Of a stretch of DNA of 35,599 nt, positions 1 to 7,625 are shown piece by piece. The stretch is from the NCBI GenBank assembly GCA_023436225.1, contig JAEZKA010000069.1, forward strand, positions 1 to 35,599, read 5' to 3'. Source of the DNA: Bacillota bacterium. GTDB taxonomy: Bacteria > Bacillota > Clostridia > Lachnospirales > Lachnospiraceae. Numbering within the stretch: the stretch's first letter is position 1; each line of letters begins with the position of its first letter. Made by a program: the position numbers and the translations under genes. The notes beneath the pieces were generated by a model that was not told the DNA's origin, did not search any database, and saw nothing but the letters and a program-made list of their open reading frames with translations.

Positions 1-9
1 CTCCGTTAT

Positions 10-158
10 AGAGTGAAATGCTTGCATTCTCGCAAAGGAATTAGAGTAAAATGCTCGCATTTCCTGATAACAATTATAATGATAAATGGCGCTGATTGAA
101 ATCCACCCTTAAATTAGGCGCTTACTATGAACAAGCTTATCCAATAGGATAAGCTTGT
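10..158. repeat. short direct repeats and a perfect hairpin downstream of the GNAT gene
   Basis: Two similar units lie in tandem near positions 10-33 and 44-66 (TAGAGTGAAATGCTTGCATT and TAGAGTAAAATGCTCGCATT). They are followed at 131-158 by a perfect 12-bp stem, ACAAGCTTATCC/GGATAAGCTTGT, with a 4-nt loop. The hairpin lies just past the stop of the leftward acetyltransferase gene and may end its transcript, although no strong T-run follows on that strand. The ATGC/CTCGCAAAG wording recurs loosely near 24195-24220. Confidence 0.5.
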
Positions 159-164
159 AGGCAT

Positions 165-614
165 TCATTTTATAAGTTTTTTCAAATAAATCATATCCAC
201 TAACTGTTTCCCATCTTCATACATAGGATGGTCGTAATTGTCTATAAAAAAGTTTTTTACAATGTGTGATTTTTCAAATCCGCATTTCTCATAAAAATCA
301 AGTATCATAGGGCAATCGCCTGTTCCTACATATAACTCATTACCGGTCTTTTTGTAGTAATCAGTAATAAATGAGATTAGCTGTTGTGCATATCCTTTCC
401 GTTGATATTCAGGAACGGTAACAATATTCTTAATTTCATAAATGCCGGATTGCTCTTGGGTAACAATGCAAATTGTTTTAACATCATCATCACACAAGGC
501 GAACATATCACCACGATACAGGTATTTTTCTATCATACTAACCTGTTCATCAGCAATAAGTAGTAAATCCATGTACTTTGTTTTATCGCTATCAATAATT
601 TTAACAATTTTCAT
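165..614 (-). CDS. GNAT family N-acetyltransferase
   Basis: This is a 149-residue protein the size of a single GNAT domain, so it probably transfers an acetyl group from acetyl-CoA to an amine; the substrate is unknown. The acetyl-CoA-binding motif A is visible as IVTVPEYQRKGYAQQLISFI in mid-protein, with the Q/R-x-x-G-x-A signature QRKGYA. It is followed by the conserved alternation leading to DFYEKCGFEKS, the usual motif B region. The start is supported by an AAAGGG stretch about 9 bases upstream. It is transcribed away from its right-hand neighbour and seems to be a single gene. Family assignment is firm and the acceptor cannot be read. Confidence 0.85.
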   Translation of the reverse strand: MKIVKIIDSDKTKYMDLLLIADEQVSMIEKYLYRGDMFALCDDDVKTICIVTQEQSGIYEIKNIVTVPEYQRKGYAQQLISFITDYYKKTGNELYVGTGDCPMILDFYEKCGFEKSHIVKNFFIDNYDHPMYEDGKQLVDMIYLKKLIK

Positions 615-965
615 TCGATATTTCCCTTTCCTCTGCTATGTAAATGTTATAAATCTATTATACCCTTTTCAAATTCAAATAAGGGAACACACATTATTCT
701 TTAGGTTAGCAAAGGCTATTGATATTTTGTTTGAGTGATATGCAATAGCTCGTGCTATGCATAATGTTTACTGCTTTTCCTTATCGTTCATCCCCCCTAG
801 CTTTTTAATACCTAAATTATAGATAAGATACATATCATTTTCAAGTCACTTTTATAAATTTATTACAAAAGGTAGAAATTATTGGTTGTTTATATTATAC
901 TGTAGTCAGTTGTCGTTTGCTGTGTTGTAGCCAGATGAATCAAGGTAATATACAGGGAGGTACTT
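615..965. other. intergenic region between divergent genes
   Basis: I see no convincing gene in these 351 bases. A small imperfect inverted repeat (ATGCAATAGC...GCTATGCAT) lies near 740-763. Promoters for the leftward GNAT gene and the rightward DUF6273-type gene must lie here. A GGGAGG ribosome site sits 7 bases before the start at 966. Confidence 0.5.
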
Positions 966-1568
966 ATGCAAGTAGGGGATAAAATAGCATTTGACCAATA
1001 TGAATGGCGCGTGCTTGATATACATAGTAATATGGCTTTAATAATAACTGAATATATCATAGAACAACGTTCTTACCATGAGGCTTATAAAGATATAACA
1101 TGGGCTGACTGCTCGTTAAGACAGTATCTTAACGATGAATTTTATAACAAATTCACCGCAGCTGATCAATCAAGGATAATTCCGGTGATTAATAAAAATC
1201 TTGACAATCATTGGTATGGTTCAAAAGGTGGCGCAGATACGAGGGACAGCATATTTTTGTTAAGCCTTGAGGAAGTAACGTGCCAATATTTCGGTGATAG
1301 TAGTTCAAAACTTTATAACCCAGGAAAAAATCAAAGATACTGGTTTGAACGAAAAGATGTAAACAACAGCAAGCGTATAGCAACAATGGAAGGTTACTCA
1401 TGGAATACGTGGTGGTGGCTTCGTACGCCCGGTCGTGTTAATGTAAAAGCAGTATATGTCCATGGTGACGGTAATATAGGTATACAAGGAAATAATATAT
1501 TGAAAGGCAACATCGGAGATGGTAAATGTATCGGTGGTGTTCGTCCTGCTTTATGGCTGGAGCTGTAA
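966..1568 (+). CDS. DUF6273-type protein
   Basis: This 200-residue protein has the hallmarks of the DUF6273 family, found in many Clostridia as a free-standing protein or as the tail of larger surface proteins. It opens with GDKIAFDQYEWRVLDI, has the W-x-D/x-S-LRQYLNDEFYNKF segment near residues 45-65, and ends with WWWLRTPG followed by a Gly-rich stretch and GGVRPALWLEL. No signal peptide or membrane segment is seen, so this copy is probably cytoplasmic. The start follows GGGAGG at good spacing. No biochemical role is established for the family and I do not propose one. It lies only about 50 bases upstream of the leader ORF of the MFS gene and could share its transcript. Confidence 0.75.
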   Translation: MQVGDKIAFDQYEWRVLDIHSNMALIITEYIIEQRSYHEAYKDITWADCSLRQYLNDEFYNKFTAADQSRIIPVINKNLDNHWYGSKGGADTRDSIFLLSLEEVTCQYFGDSSSKLYNPGKNQRYWFERKDVNNSKRIATMEGYSWNTWWWLRTPGRVNVKAVYVHGDGNIGIQGNNILKGNIGDGKCIGGVRPALWLEL

Positions 1569-1615
1569 ATGCATCGGATCTCGTAGAGATTTATAACTTT
1601 ATGTGAGGTATAAAC

Positions 1616-1639
1616 ATGCTATTTGTAATTGAACCCTAG
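1616..1639 (+). CDS. leader peptide MLFVIEP upstream of the MFS gene
   Basis: A 7-codon ORF starts at ATG 1616 with a GAGG motif 8 bases upstream and ends at TAG 1637. Its last codons, GAACCC (1631-1636), are complementary to GGGTTC at 1733-1738, which includes three of the four G's of the Shine-Dalgarno sequence of the following MFS gene. The peptide contains LFVI, close to the IFVI arrest motif of the ErmC leader. The pairing is seen directly in the sequence. A regulatory role is inferred. Confidence 0.5.
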   Translation: MLFVIEP

Positions 1640-1742
1640 AATTAAAATATATAATCAGCACTAAAGCAGTCAGGTACTTCCAGTATCCGGCATACTTAAG
1701 TTGTCCCAAATTTATTAAATATCAGATTAAAGGGGTTCTGTT

Positions 1743-2939
1743 ATGAGAAATAATAAATCATTTATTAAACTATTACTTGGACAAGCATTAGCTAATATTG
1801 GTGACACAATTTATACAATCGCTGTTATTAGCTCGATATTCACATTAACAAAATCACCTATTGCAACATCACTTGTCCCAGTTATCATTACTGCGAGTAT
1901 GTTCTTATCGGGATTATTGACACCACTTGTCACCTCAAGATTTTTACTCAATAAAATCCTGCGTATCAGTCAGCTTTTGAAGACCATTTTACTTTTTGTA
2001 CTTGCCATATATGTGCAAATGAACAGCCAGTCCATCAATGTTTTTGTGCTCTATATATTAATTGCATTCGTCGCTTTTCTTGACGGTTGCGCGAAGCCTG
2101 TCAGCAATGCGCTAATTCCACACTATGTTCCAAAGGACGACTTGATGAAAGCAAATAGTATCTTTGAAAGCGTCCATCAGGCAATCGGCATCGGGAGTTG
2201 GGCGGTTGGAAGTTCGCTGCTGCTGCTTTTCTCAATATCAAAACTGATCTGGTTTGACGTTGCAGTTTTTCTTATAGCAACCATTTTTATGTGGCTACTT
2301 CCTCAAGTAGGGATAGAAGAACGGCAAGTGAAGAACGACAAGGAGGCCTTCTCACAGGGCTGGAAGAAAATTATTAATACCCCGCTGCTGAAAGTGGTGA
2401 TTTCAATGGATATTCTTGAACAAATTGCTCAAACAGCTTGGATTGGTGCAATCGTATTGGTCTTTGTCAAAGAAGCATTACATGTCACAGAAAACTGGTG
2501 GGGCTACATCAATGCCGTGTACTTTGGCGGGTCAATTATTGGCGGACTTATCTGTCTCCGTTTTACTAAGGTAATTGATTCGAATAAGGCTAAGTATATT
2601 TTTCTTGGCTCATTATTTGGAGCAATTACAACCTTTGCCGTCAGTATTAGTCCGAATGCTATTTTAGTCGTAGCCCTCTCAGCCTTGATCGGTGTATTTG
2701 AGCAACTCAAGAACATACCTCAATCGACGGTAATTCAGAAACAGATTCAAAATGACCTCTTGGCACCTGTGTACGCATCCATGAGTACCTTGTATACCGG
2801 TTGCTACGCACTTGCAACACTCGGTGCAGGCGTAGTCTCCGAAGTGATGGGAGTACGGTATGTGTTTGCCATTTCTGGAGTATTGTTGTTCGTTGTTACA
2901 ATTATCGCAAGGAAGCATAGAAAACTATTCAAAGATTAA
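1743..2939 (+). CDS. MFS exporter, DHA3 (MefA/EntS)-like
   Basis: This 398-residue integral membrane protein has about 12 hydrophobic segments. It starts FIKLLLGQALANIGDTIYTIAV and has the DHA3-type layout seen in macrolide exporter MefA and enterobactin exporter EntS, including the DGCAKPVSNALIPHYVPKDDLMKANSIFES segment after helix 4, where this group has a conserved P-x-x-A-x-x-P-x-x-V. It probably exports a drug or small metabolite using the proton gradient; the substrate cannot be read. The ribosome site AAGGGG lies 7 bases before the start and can be masked by the upstream leader ORF, which suggests inducible expression. The C-terminus is short and basic. The family call is firm and a link to macrolides is speculative. 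Confidence 0.8.
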   Translation: MRNNKSFIKLLLGQALANIGDTIYTIAVISSIFTLTKSPIATSLVPVIITASMFLSGLLTPLVTSRFLLNKILRISQLLKTILLFVLAIYVQMNSQSINVFVLYILIAFVAFLDGCAKPVSNALIPHYVPKDDLMKANSIFESVHQAIGIGSWAVGSSLLLLFSISKLIWFDVAVFLIATIFMWLLPQVGIEERQVKNDKEAFSQGWKKIINTPLLKVVISMDILEQIAQTAWIGAIVLVFVKEALHVTENWWGYINAVYFGGSIIGGLICLRFTKVIDSNKAKYIFLGSLFGAITTFAVSISPNAILVVALSALIGVFEQLKNIPQSTVIQKQIQNDLLAPVYASMSTLYTGCYALATLGAGVVSEVMGVRYVFAISGVLLFVVTIIARKHRKLFKD

Positions 2940-3076
2940 TTATATGCAACTTTTAATGGTAAATTAGCATTACGGTAAGGAATCTGGCTTGAACGTAGAG
3001 TTGTATTGGATAAATTGTCATATTCATTAATATTAATAAACTATGGTGGGTAATTCCTTAATAGATGGAGGTCCTA

Positions 3077-3769
3077 ATGAAAGTTCAAAGCATTAAAATC
3101 AACAATATCCCTGCTATTATTTGGGGTGAAAAATCAGATAAGGTATATATACATGTTCATGGAAAAATGTCATGCAAAGAACATGCAGAGAATTTTGCTG
3201 AAATAGCGGAGAAAAAAGGCTATCAAACACTTAGTTTTGATTTACCGGAACATGGTGAAAGAAAAGATAATAATTATCGTTGTGACATCTGGAATGGAAT
3301 ACATGACCTTACTGTGATTGGTGATTACGCTTTTTCAATGTGGAGTGATGTTTCGCTGTTTGCTTGTAGTCTTGGAGCATACTTCAGTTTAAACACTTAT
3401 GCAGACAGAAATTTTGTGAACTGTCTTTTCCAATCACCTTTGTTAGATATGGAATACCTTGTTCAACAGATGTTTTGTTGGTTTAATATAACAGAAGAAA
3501 AGTTGTTCATGGAAAAGGAAATTCCTACTCCTGTTGATTTACTGCGTTGGGATTATTATCAGTATATTAAACAATATCCTATTAAAAAATGGAACCTCCC
3601 AACCTCAATACTTTATGGAGGAAAAGACAATTTACAATCAGTTGAAGTTATTCAAAAATTTGTGAAAGCACATGACTGCAAGTTGACAATATCGCAAAGC
3701 AGCGAACATCCTTTTATGCAAGAAGAAGATATAAAAATAGTTCACGCATGGCTTGAAGAAAACATATAA
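3077..3769 (+). CDS. alpha/beta hydrolase
   Basis: The protein has 230 residues from the ATG at 3077. I prefer this start to the in-frame ATG at 3065 because GGAGG lies between the two. It has an alpha/beta hydrolase outline: an early strand KVYIHVHGK (oxyanion region HGK), then LSFDLPEHGERK, then the nucleophile elbow VSLFACSLGAYFSL with Ser in A-C-S-L-G. A late Asp is likely in LYGGKDNLQS and a late His in SSEHPFM, giving a plausible Ser-Asp-His triad. The substrate is unknown. It is convergent with the hydrogenase operon, and the two are separated by a strong hairpin. Confidence 0.8.
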   Translation: MKVQSIKINNIPAIIWGEKSDKVYIHVHGKMSCKEHAENFAEIAEKKGYQTLSFDLPEHGERKDNNYRCDIWNGIHDLTVIGDYAFSMWSDVSLFACSLGAYFSLNTYADRNFVNCLFQSPLLDMEYLVQQMFCWFNITEEKLFMEKEIPTPVDLLRWDYYQYIKQYPIKKWNLPTSILYGGKDNLQSVEVIQKFVKAHDCKLTISQSSEHPFMQEEDIKIVHAWLEENI

Positions 3770-3803
3770 CATAACATCGATAGTTTCTAGGAGATAAAAC
3801 GCC

Positions 3804-3854
3804 AAATACATCGAAGGCTGCTGACCTTATAAGGTAGACAACTTCGATGTATTT
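3804..3854. terminator. bidirectional terminator hairpin between hydrolase and hydrogenase genes
   Basis: A 13-bp perfect stem, AAATACATCGAAG (3804-3816) with CTTCGATGTATTT (3842-3854), carries a T-rich run on each strand. It lies between two convergent genes and fits a shared rho-independent terminator. Confidence 0.8.
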
Positions 3855-3888
3855 TTAACTTTTTTGTTATGTAGAAGATATCACTACC

Positions 3889-5298
3889 TTAACGAACAAT
3901 CTGTAGTGAATTCATAAGTTTTCCTTCTGTGTATAAATGGGTTGCACATGATATACAAGGATCAAAGGATCGAATTGTTCTTCCAATTTCTACTGGAGCA
4001 TTAATGTCACTTACCGGTATACCGATAAGCGCCTGTTCAGCAGTTCCTTTCTTACTGTTGCTACTTCTAGTAGAAAGGTTCCAGGCAGATGGCGTAATAA
4101 TCTGATAAAACGAAATAACTTGATTACTTATTTTAAGCCAATGTCCTAGAGCACCTCTAGTGGTATCGATCAATCCTTTTCCCATGGATATATCAGGAAT
4201 CGAATACTCTTCCTGCACCGATATACCCGGAATAAGATTTTCAAGTAATATATCTATTATGTAAGCTATTTTTCTTGCCTCAAGAACTCTAGCAATGGTT
4301 CTATCCATAGTTGATATTCCATTTCTATATTCACCAGCAAGCCATTGCCTTGCCAGTGGACCAGACTCAAACGGCAGATTATTATATCTTGGAGCCTTTA
4401 CCCAGGAATAAGCATTTGGTTTGCTCATATCATCTTCCTGACGATCCTCATAAGGTTTCTTCCCATTTTGTCCGTCTTTATACCAAGCATATTCAACTTC
4501 CTCCGTTATATTCTCCGGAGAAAATATACTAATGCTACCATTGGTATGAACAAGAGGATCTACATACAGGGTTCCTAATTCCTTATAACCATTAAAACAA
4601 CCAAAGCTTAAGAGGTTTCCATATCCTCCGCCGACTGAAAAATAGTCTTTGTAGTAATCAGCAATGGTATATACATCCGGGAGCATTCTTTCATTAATGA
4701 ATTCTTGTATCGTATGTAAAATGGATTTTAGCTTGATGATTTTATCAACAGTTGCTTGAGATGTGATACCTCCTAAAAATACTCCATGATTGTGTGGGGC
4801 CTTACCACCAAGTACAGCAAGCATTTCATGTGCACTCCTGCTCATATCAAGCGAAGTAAAGTAATCCTTAACCAAACTATCATTCTTTTCTACCGGTAAC
4901 CTAAAATCACTATGCTCTGTCTGAAACAAAGGATAATTCTCGGGTAGCTTCACATAATCAGGAATAGTATATTGATAAAAATGTCGAATATGATTTTGTA
5001 GAAATTCACATCCATGTATAATATCTCTCAGATACCTCCCCTGTTCCGATGGTACAATACCGATAGCATCTTCCAAGGCTAGGGTTGACGCTATAGAATG
5101 TGCACTTGAACAAATTCCACAAATTCGTTGCGTAAAATATACGGCATCAAATGGATTTCTACCTACCAACATTTTTTCGAATCCTCGAAACAAAAGTCCT
5201 TCTATTTCTGCTTCAATCACCTTATTGTTTTCAATATCCACTTGTATTTCCATAAATCCACTAATGCGCGTAACTGGATTTATAATGATTTTCTTCAT
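3889..5298 (-). CDS. NiFe hydrogenase large subunit
   Basis: This subunit carries the NiFe active site of an uptake-type or bidirectional hydrogenase. Both Cys pairs that hold the metal centre are present: RICGICSSAHS near residues 58-68, and DPCISCATH near the C-terminus. About 15 residues follow the last His, the usual propeptide removed by a maturation endopeptidase; that protease is encoded upstream in the same operon. Total length is about 469 residues, typical or slightly short for the family. The start is at 5298 or the adjacent ATG at 5301, just after GGGGGAAT; the longer start at 5313 has no ribosome site. There is no Tat signal or membrane anchor, so the enzyme is probably cytoplasmic or recruited by a partner. 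This gene is intact, although its partner gene is not. Confidence 0.92.
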   Translation of the reverse strand: MKKIIINPVTRISGFMEIQVDIENNKVIEAEIEGLLFRGFEKMLVGRNPFDAVYFTQRICGICSSAHSIASTLALEDAIGIVPSEQGRYLRDIIHGCEFLQNHIRHFYQYTIPDYVKLPENYPLFQTEHSDFRLPVEKNDSLVKDYFTSLDMSRSAHEMLAVLGGKAPHNHGVFLGGITSQATVDKIIKLKSILHTIQEFINERMLPDVYTIADYYKDYFSVGGGYGNLLSFGCFNGYKELGTLYVDPLVHTNGSISIFSPENITEEVEYAWYKDGQNGKKPYEDRQEDDMSKPNAYSWVKAPRYNNLPFESGPLARQWLAGEYRNGISTMDRTIARVLEARKIAYIIDILLENLIPGISVQEEYSIPDISMGKGLIDTTRGALGHWLKISNQVISFYQIITPSAWNLSTRSSNSKKGTAEQALIGIPVSDINAPVEIGRTIRSFDPCISCATHLYTEGKLMNSLQIVR

Positions 5299-5394
5299 CA
5301 TATTCCCCCACATTTCTTGTAGCTCTAGTGACTCACTATGAACCTAACAACGATGCACGCAGATTAAATTACTAGACCATAGGTTTTAATATCA

Positions 5395-6294
5395 TCACTC
5401 TTCTACCTGTCTCTTAGTATTATAACTAATAAAAGGCTCCATTAAATCAGGAAATCCAAATTGCGCACAGCCAATACAAGGAGTGTCATCTTTAATAGGC
5501 CAGTTAACATATTGATTCCATTGCCTGGTTGGGCAATCTATTCGAGTAACTGGACCACGGCAGCCTAACTTAAACATACAGGTTTTATCACCCAATTATT
5601 CCGCAAAAATTCCCTGATCAAAGTATGACCTACGTGGACATCTATCATGAATTAAAGTACTGTAGAAGATAAGAGGTCTATCCCAACTGTCAAGCTCTGG
5701 TTCACCATATAGAAGAAGATAAGCCAGTGTTCCCATAAACCAATCCGGATGGCATGGACAGCCCGTGAGCTTAATTACCTTTCGGCTTAATACGCTCTGC
5801 ACACTAACACATTCAGCAGGATTCGGTCTTGCAGCAGAAATGCCTCCGTGTGTTGCACAAGCACCGATGGCAATCACATGAGCTGCTCTCTCACCAAGAG
5901 TTTTTACTGCCTCAAGTGCTGTTACCCATTTACCATTATAGCGACCGATAATATTGTATAATCCATTATTCTTAGTAGCAACCGCACCTTCAACAGCAAG
6001 GATAAAGTCACTTTCTAGAACACGGAACAACTGCTCCATTGCATTCTGACCTTCGTTTGCTGAAAGACTGTTGTTATAAATAAAGTTGGTCATCTGAGAT
6101 ATTAGGTATTTAAAGTCCGGATTAGAACCATCCAGAAGAGATATGATATTACCTGAACATCCTGTTAGTTCCAGCCATACTAGGTTTCTCTTGATTAAAG
6201 TACCCTGTATCATCTGTTCTTTAACTGTATCCACCAGGTGTGTAGAAGTGAAGCATGAATTGTAAATAGGGCAGACAGTGAACTCATTACTCAT
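5395..6294 (-). pseudogene. NiFe hydrogenase small subunit, interrupted by in-frame TAA
   Basis: Read through, this would be about 298 residues of the FeS subunit. The first part (6294-5596) has the proximal-cluster region GCSGNIISLL, then GACATHGG, LTGCPCHPDW and the distal ligands IHDRC. After FAE a TAA stop at 5598-5596 is followed, with no change of frame, by LGDKTCMFKLGCRGP, then DCP and TPCIGC, which hold the remaining distal and all medial cluster ligands. The single stop therefore removes most of the electron-transfer wire. A TTG directly after the stop could restart translation, but I see no well-placed ribosome site. The second Cys of the usual C-x-x-C is Asn here, as I recall for cyanobacterial HupS. 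The start at 6294 overlaps the upstream stop by 8 bases and follows GGTGG. There is no Tat signal. Confidence 0.85.
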
Positions 6295-6772
6295 TATCCA
6301 CCAGCCTTCCAACTACTTTTAGCTTTCCAAGTATTGGTTGGCCAGCATGGCAGGAAGCGAATTCACTTGTCAAATCATTACCTGCCTTCAGACTAAAATG
6401 TGTGGCTGCCGCCCAAGCAGCATTATCAGTAACATCATAGACAGTACCATTTACCGCTACATACGCTGGCTTACCATTCTTCCCATCAAATTCTGATAAC
6501 TCCTGGGACGAAAATATCTCATAGTTTCCAGGCGATACTGGTTGTGGTATTTGTGATGGATTGCTAGGGTTCACATTCGGTTGAATTGGCAAAGGTGGTG
6601 CTGGACTAATCGCTTTTATCGCATATTCCAGCATAAGGATTTTATCCCTTAAGTGATTTAGAATTAAAGTTCCAGTGTAATCACAGGGAATTGCATATAG
6701 TAAGTTTATATCATAGTTAATATCATCTAATATTTGATTTAGATTATTATCCGATATGTTACCTGTTCCCAT
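6287..6772 (-). CDS. cytochrome b5-like heme/steroid-binding domain protein
   Basis: This is a 161-residue soluble protein. Residues 1-60 are mainly helical. They are followed by a Pro/Asn-rich linker (about 61-88) and then a bacterial cytochrome b5-like domain: FSSQELSEFDGKNGKPAYVAVNG, VYDVTDNAAW, ATHFSLKAGNDLT, SCHAG and KLKVVGRL. The animal-type HPGG heme motif is absent, as in the prokaryotic and MAPR-like branch; His in ATHF and SCHAG are candidate ligands. Its stop overlaps the hydrogenase small-subunit start (ATGAGTAA), so the two are translationally coupled. This suggests an electron carrier or assembly partner for the hydrogenase, which is inference. An AGAGGT ribosome site precedes the start. 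Confidence 0.8.
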   Translation of the reverse strand: MGTGNISDNNLNQILDDINYDINLLYAIPCDYTGTLILNHLRDKILMLEYAIKAISPAPPLPIQPNVNPSNPSQIPQPVSPGNYEIFSSQELSEFDGKNGKPAYVAVNGTVYDVTDNAAWAAATHFSLKAGNDLTSEFASCHAGQPILGKLKVVGRLVDNE

Positions 6773-6830
6773 TTTGTACCTCTAAGGATTATTATTATTA
6801 AATATATTCGGAAGGAGCCCTTTGGATGCT

Positions 6831-7295
6831 TCAAGAAAGTACATCAGAAGCCTCCCTCACAATTTCCTTAATTAATATTTCAATGTCAAAACAGATATCA
6901 TGGAATAATTCTGACAAGGTTTCACTGAGCTTAAAGCCAAGTCCAATTTCCCCCACTTCAATACCAATAAAATATCCTCTGGTATACTTTGTATATAATC
7001 GCATCAAGTCAAAGATATTCATATCATGTTGGGAGTTACTAGCCCTATATACTGTAATCACTTTCTCTAATTTGCATGAATAAATACTCCCAGCTTCTCT
7101 TTCAGAATATGTAGCATCTAATATAATAACAAAGTCTTCTAATTCTAATTGGTGAAAGCAAAACTGTAAATCAGTTTCTCCGATAATTACTTCCGTTCCC
7201 ATCGCTATAAGCTTGTCTCTTATATTTTCAAGCACTGCTATAGCAATTCCATCATCCATCATAAGTCTGTTACCTATCCCTAAGACTTTAACCAT
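6831..7295 (-). CDS. hydrogenase maturation protease (HycI/HyaD family)
   Basis: This nickel-dependent endopeptidase of about 154 residues probably removes the C-terminal propeptide of the adjacent large subunit after NiFe insertion. The N-terminal VLGIGNRLMMDDGIAIAVLENI is the family signature. The later VIILDAT supplies the conserved Asp and SQHDMN the conserved His of the nickel site. I chose the ATG at 7295 because the family begins directly before the LGIGN strand; an upstream in-frame ATG at 7316 would add seven residues. It is the first gene of the leftward operon, about 58 bases before the cytochrome b5-like gene. The other maturation factors (Hyp proteins) are not in the window. Confidence 0.88.
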   Translation of the reverse strand: MVKVLGIGNRLMMDDGIAIAVLENIRDKLIAMGTEVIIGETDLQFCFHQLELEDFVIILDATYSEREAGSIYSCKLEKVITVYRASNSQHDMNIFDLMRLYTKYTRGYFIGIEVGEIGLGFKLSETLSELFHDICFDIEILIKEIVREASDVLS

Positions 7296-7540
7296 GATAC
7301 AAACAACCCTTATCATTTATGTATAATTACAATAAATATATGATAAGAACAATCTAGAAAGTATTCATAATTATGTTGAAAAGTAAAATGTTATTGGGAC
7401 AAGATCCATGGAGTAATATTATATCTATACTGGTCTATATTGAAATATACAATTTCAGCATAAATGTATCGAATTCGACAAATCAATTATTTAAATGTAT
7501 TTATCTGTGAATTTTAGTCAAAAATATTAGTTAAAATTTA

Positions 7541-7569
7541 TTGAAAATTATCGAATTATGATGTAATAT
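7541..7569 (+). promoter_or_regulatory. sigma-A-type promoter for the EAL genes
   Basis: TTGAAA (7541-7546) and TAATAT (7564-7569) are separated by exactly 17 bases. The EAL gene starts 57 bases further on behind GAGGG. The remaining roughly 220 bases back to the hydrogenase operon are A+T-rich and show no gene. Confidence 0.6.
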
Positions 7570-7625
7570 TATCATACCAAAGAAAATGCATAAATACTCT
7601 ACATAAGATAAGAATCGAGGGAATC

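Noticed and set aside
442..738. Plus-strand frame of 98 codons over the GNAT gene start
   Set aside because: It overlaps the well-supported acetyltransferase on the other strand and has no ribosome site.
5596..5598. Selenocysteine or other recoding at the small-subunit stop
   Set aside because: The stop is TAA, not TGA, and it lies at a position that is not a cysteine in the family. Simple nonsense mutation is the better reading.
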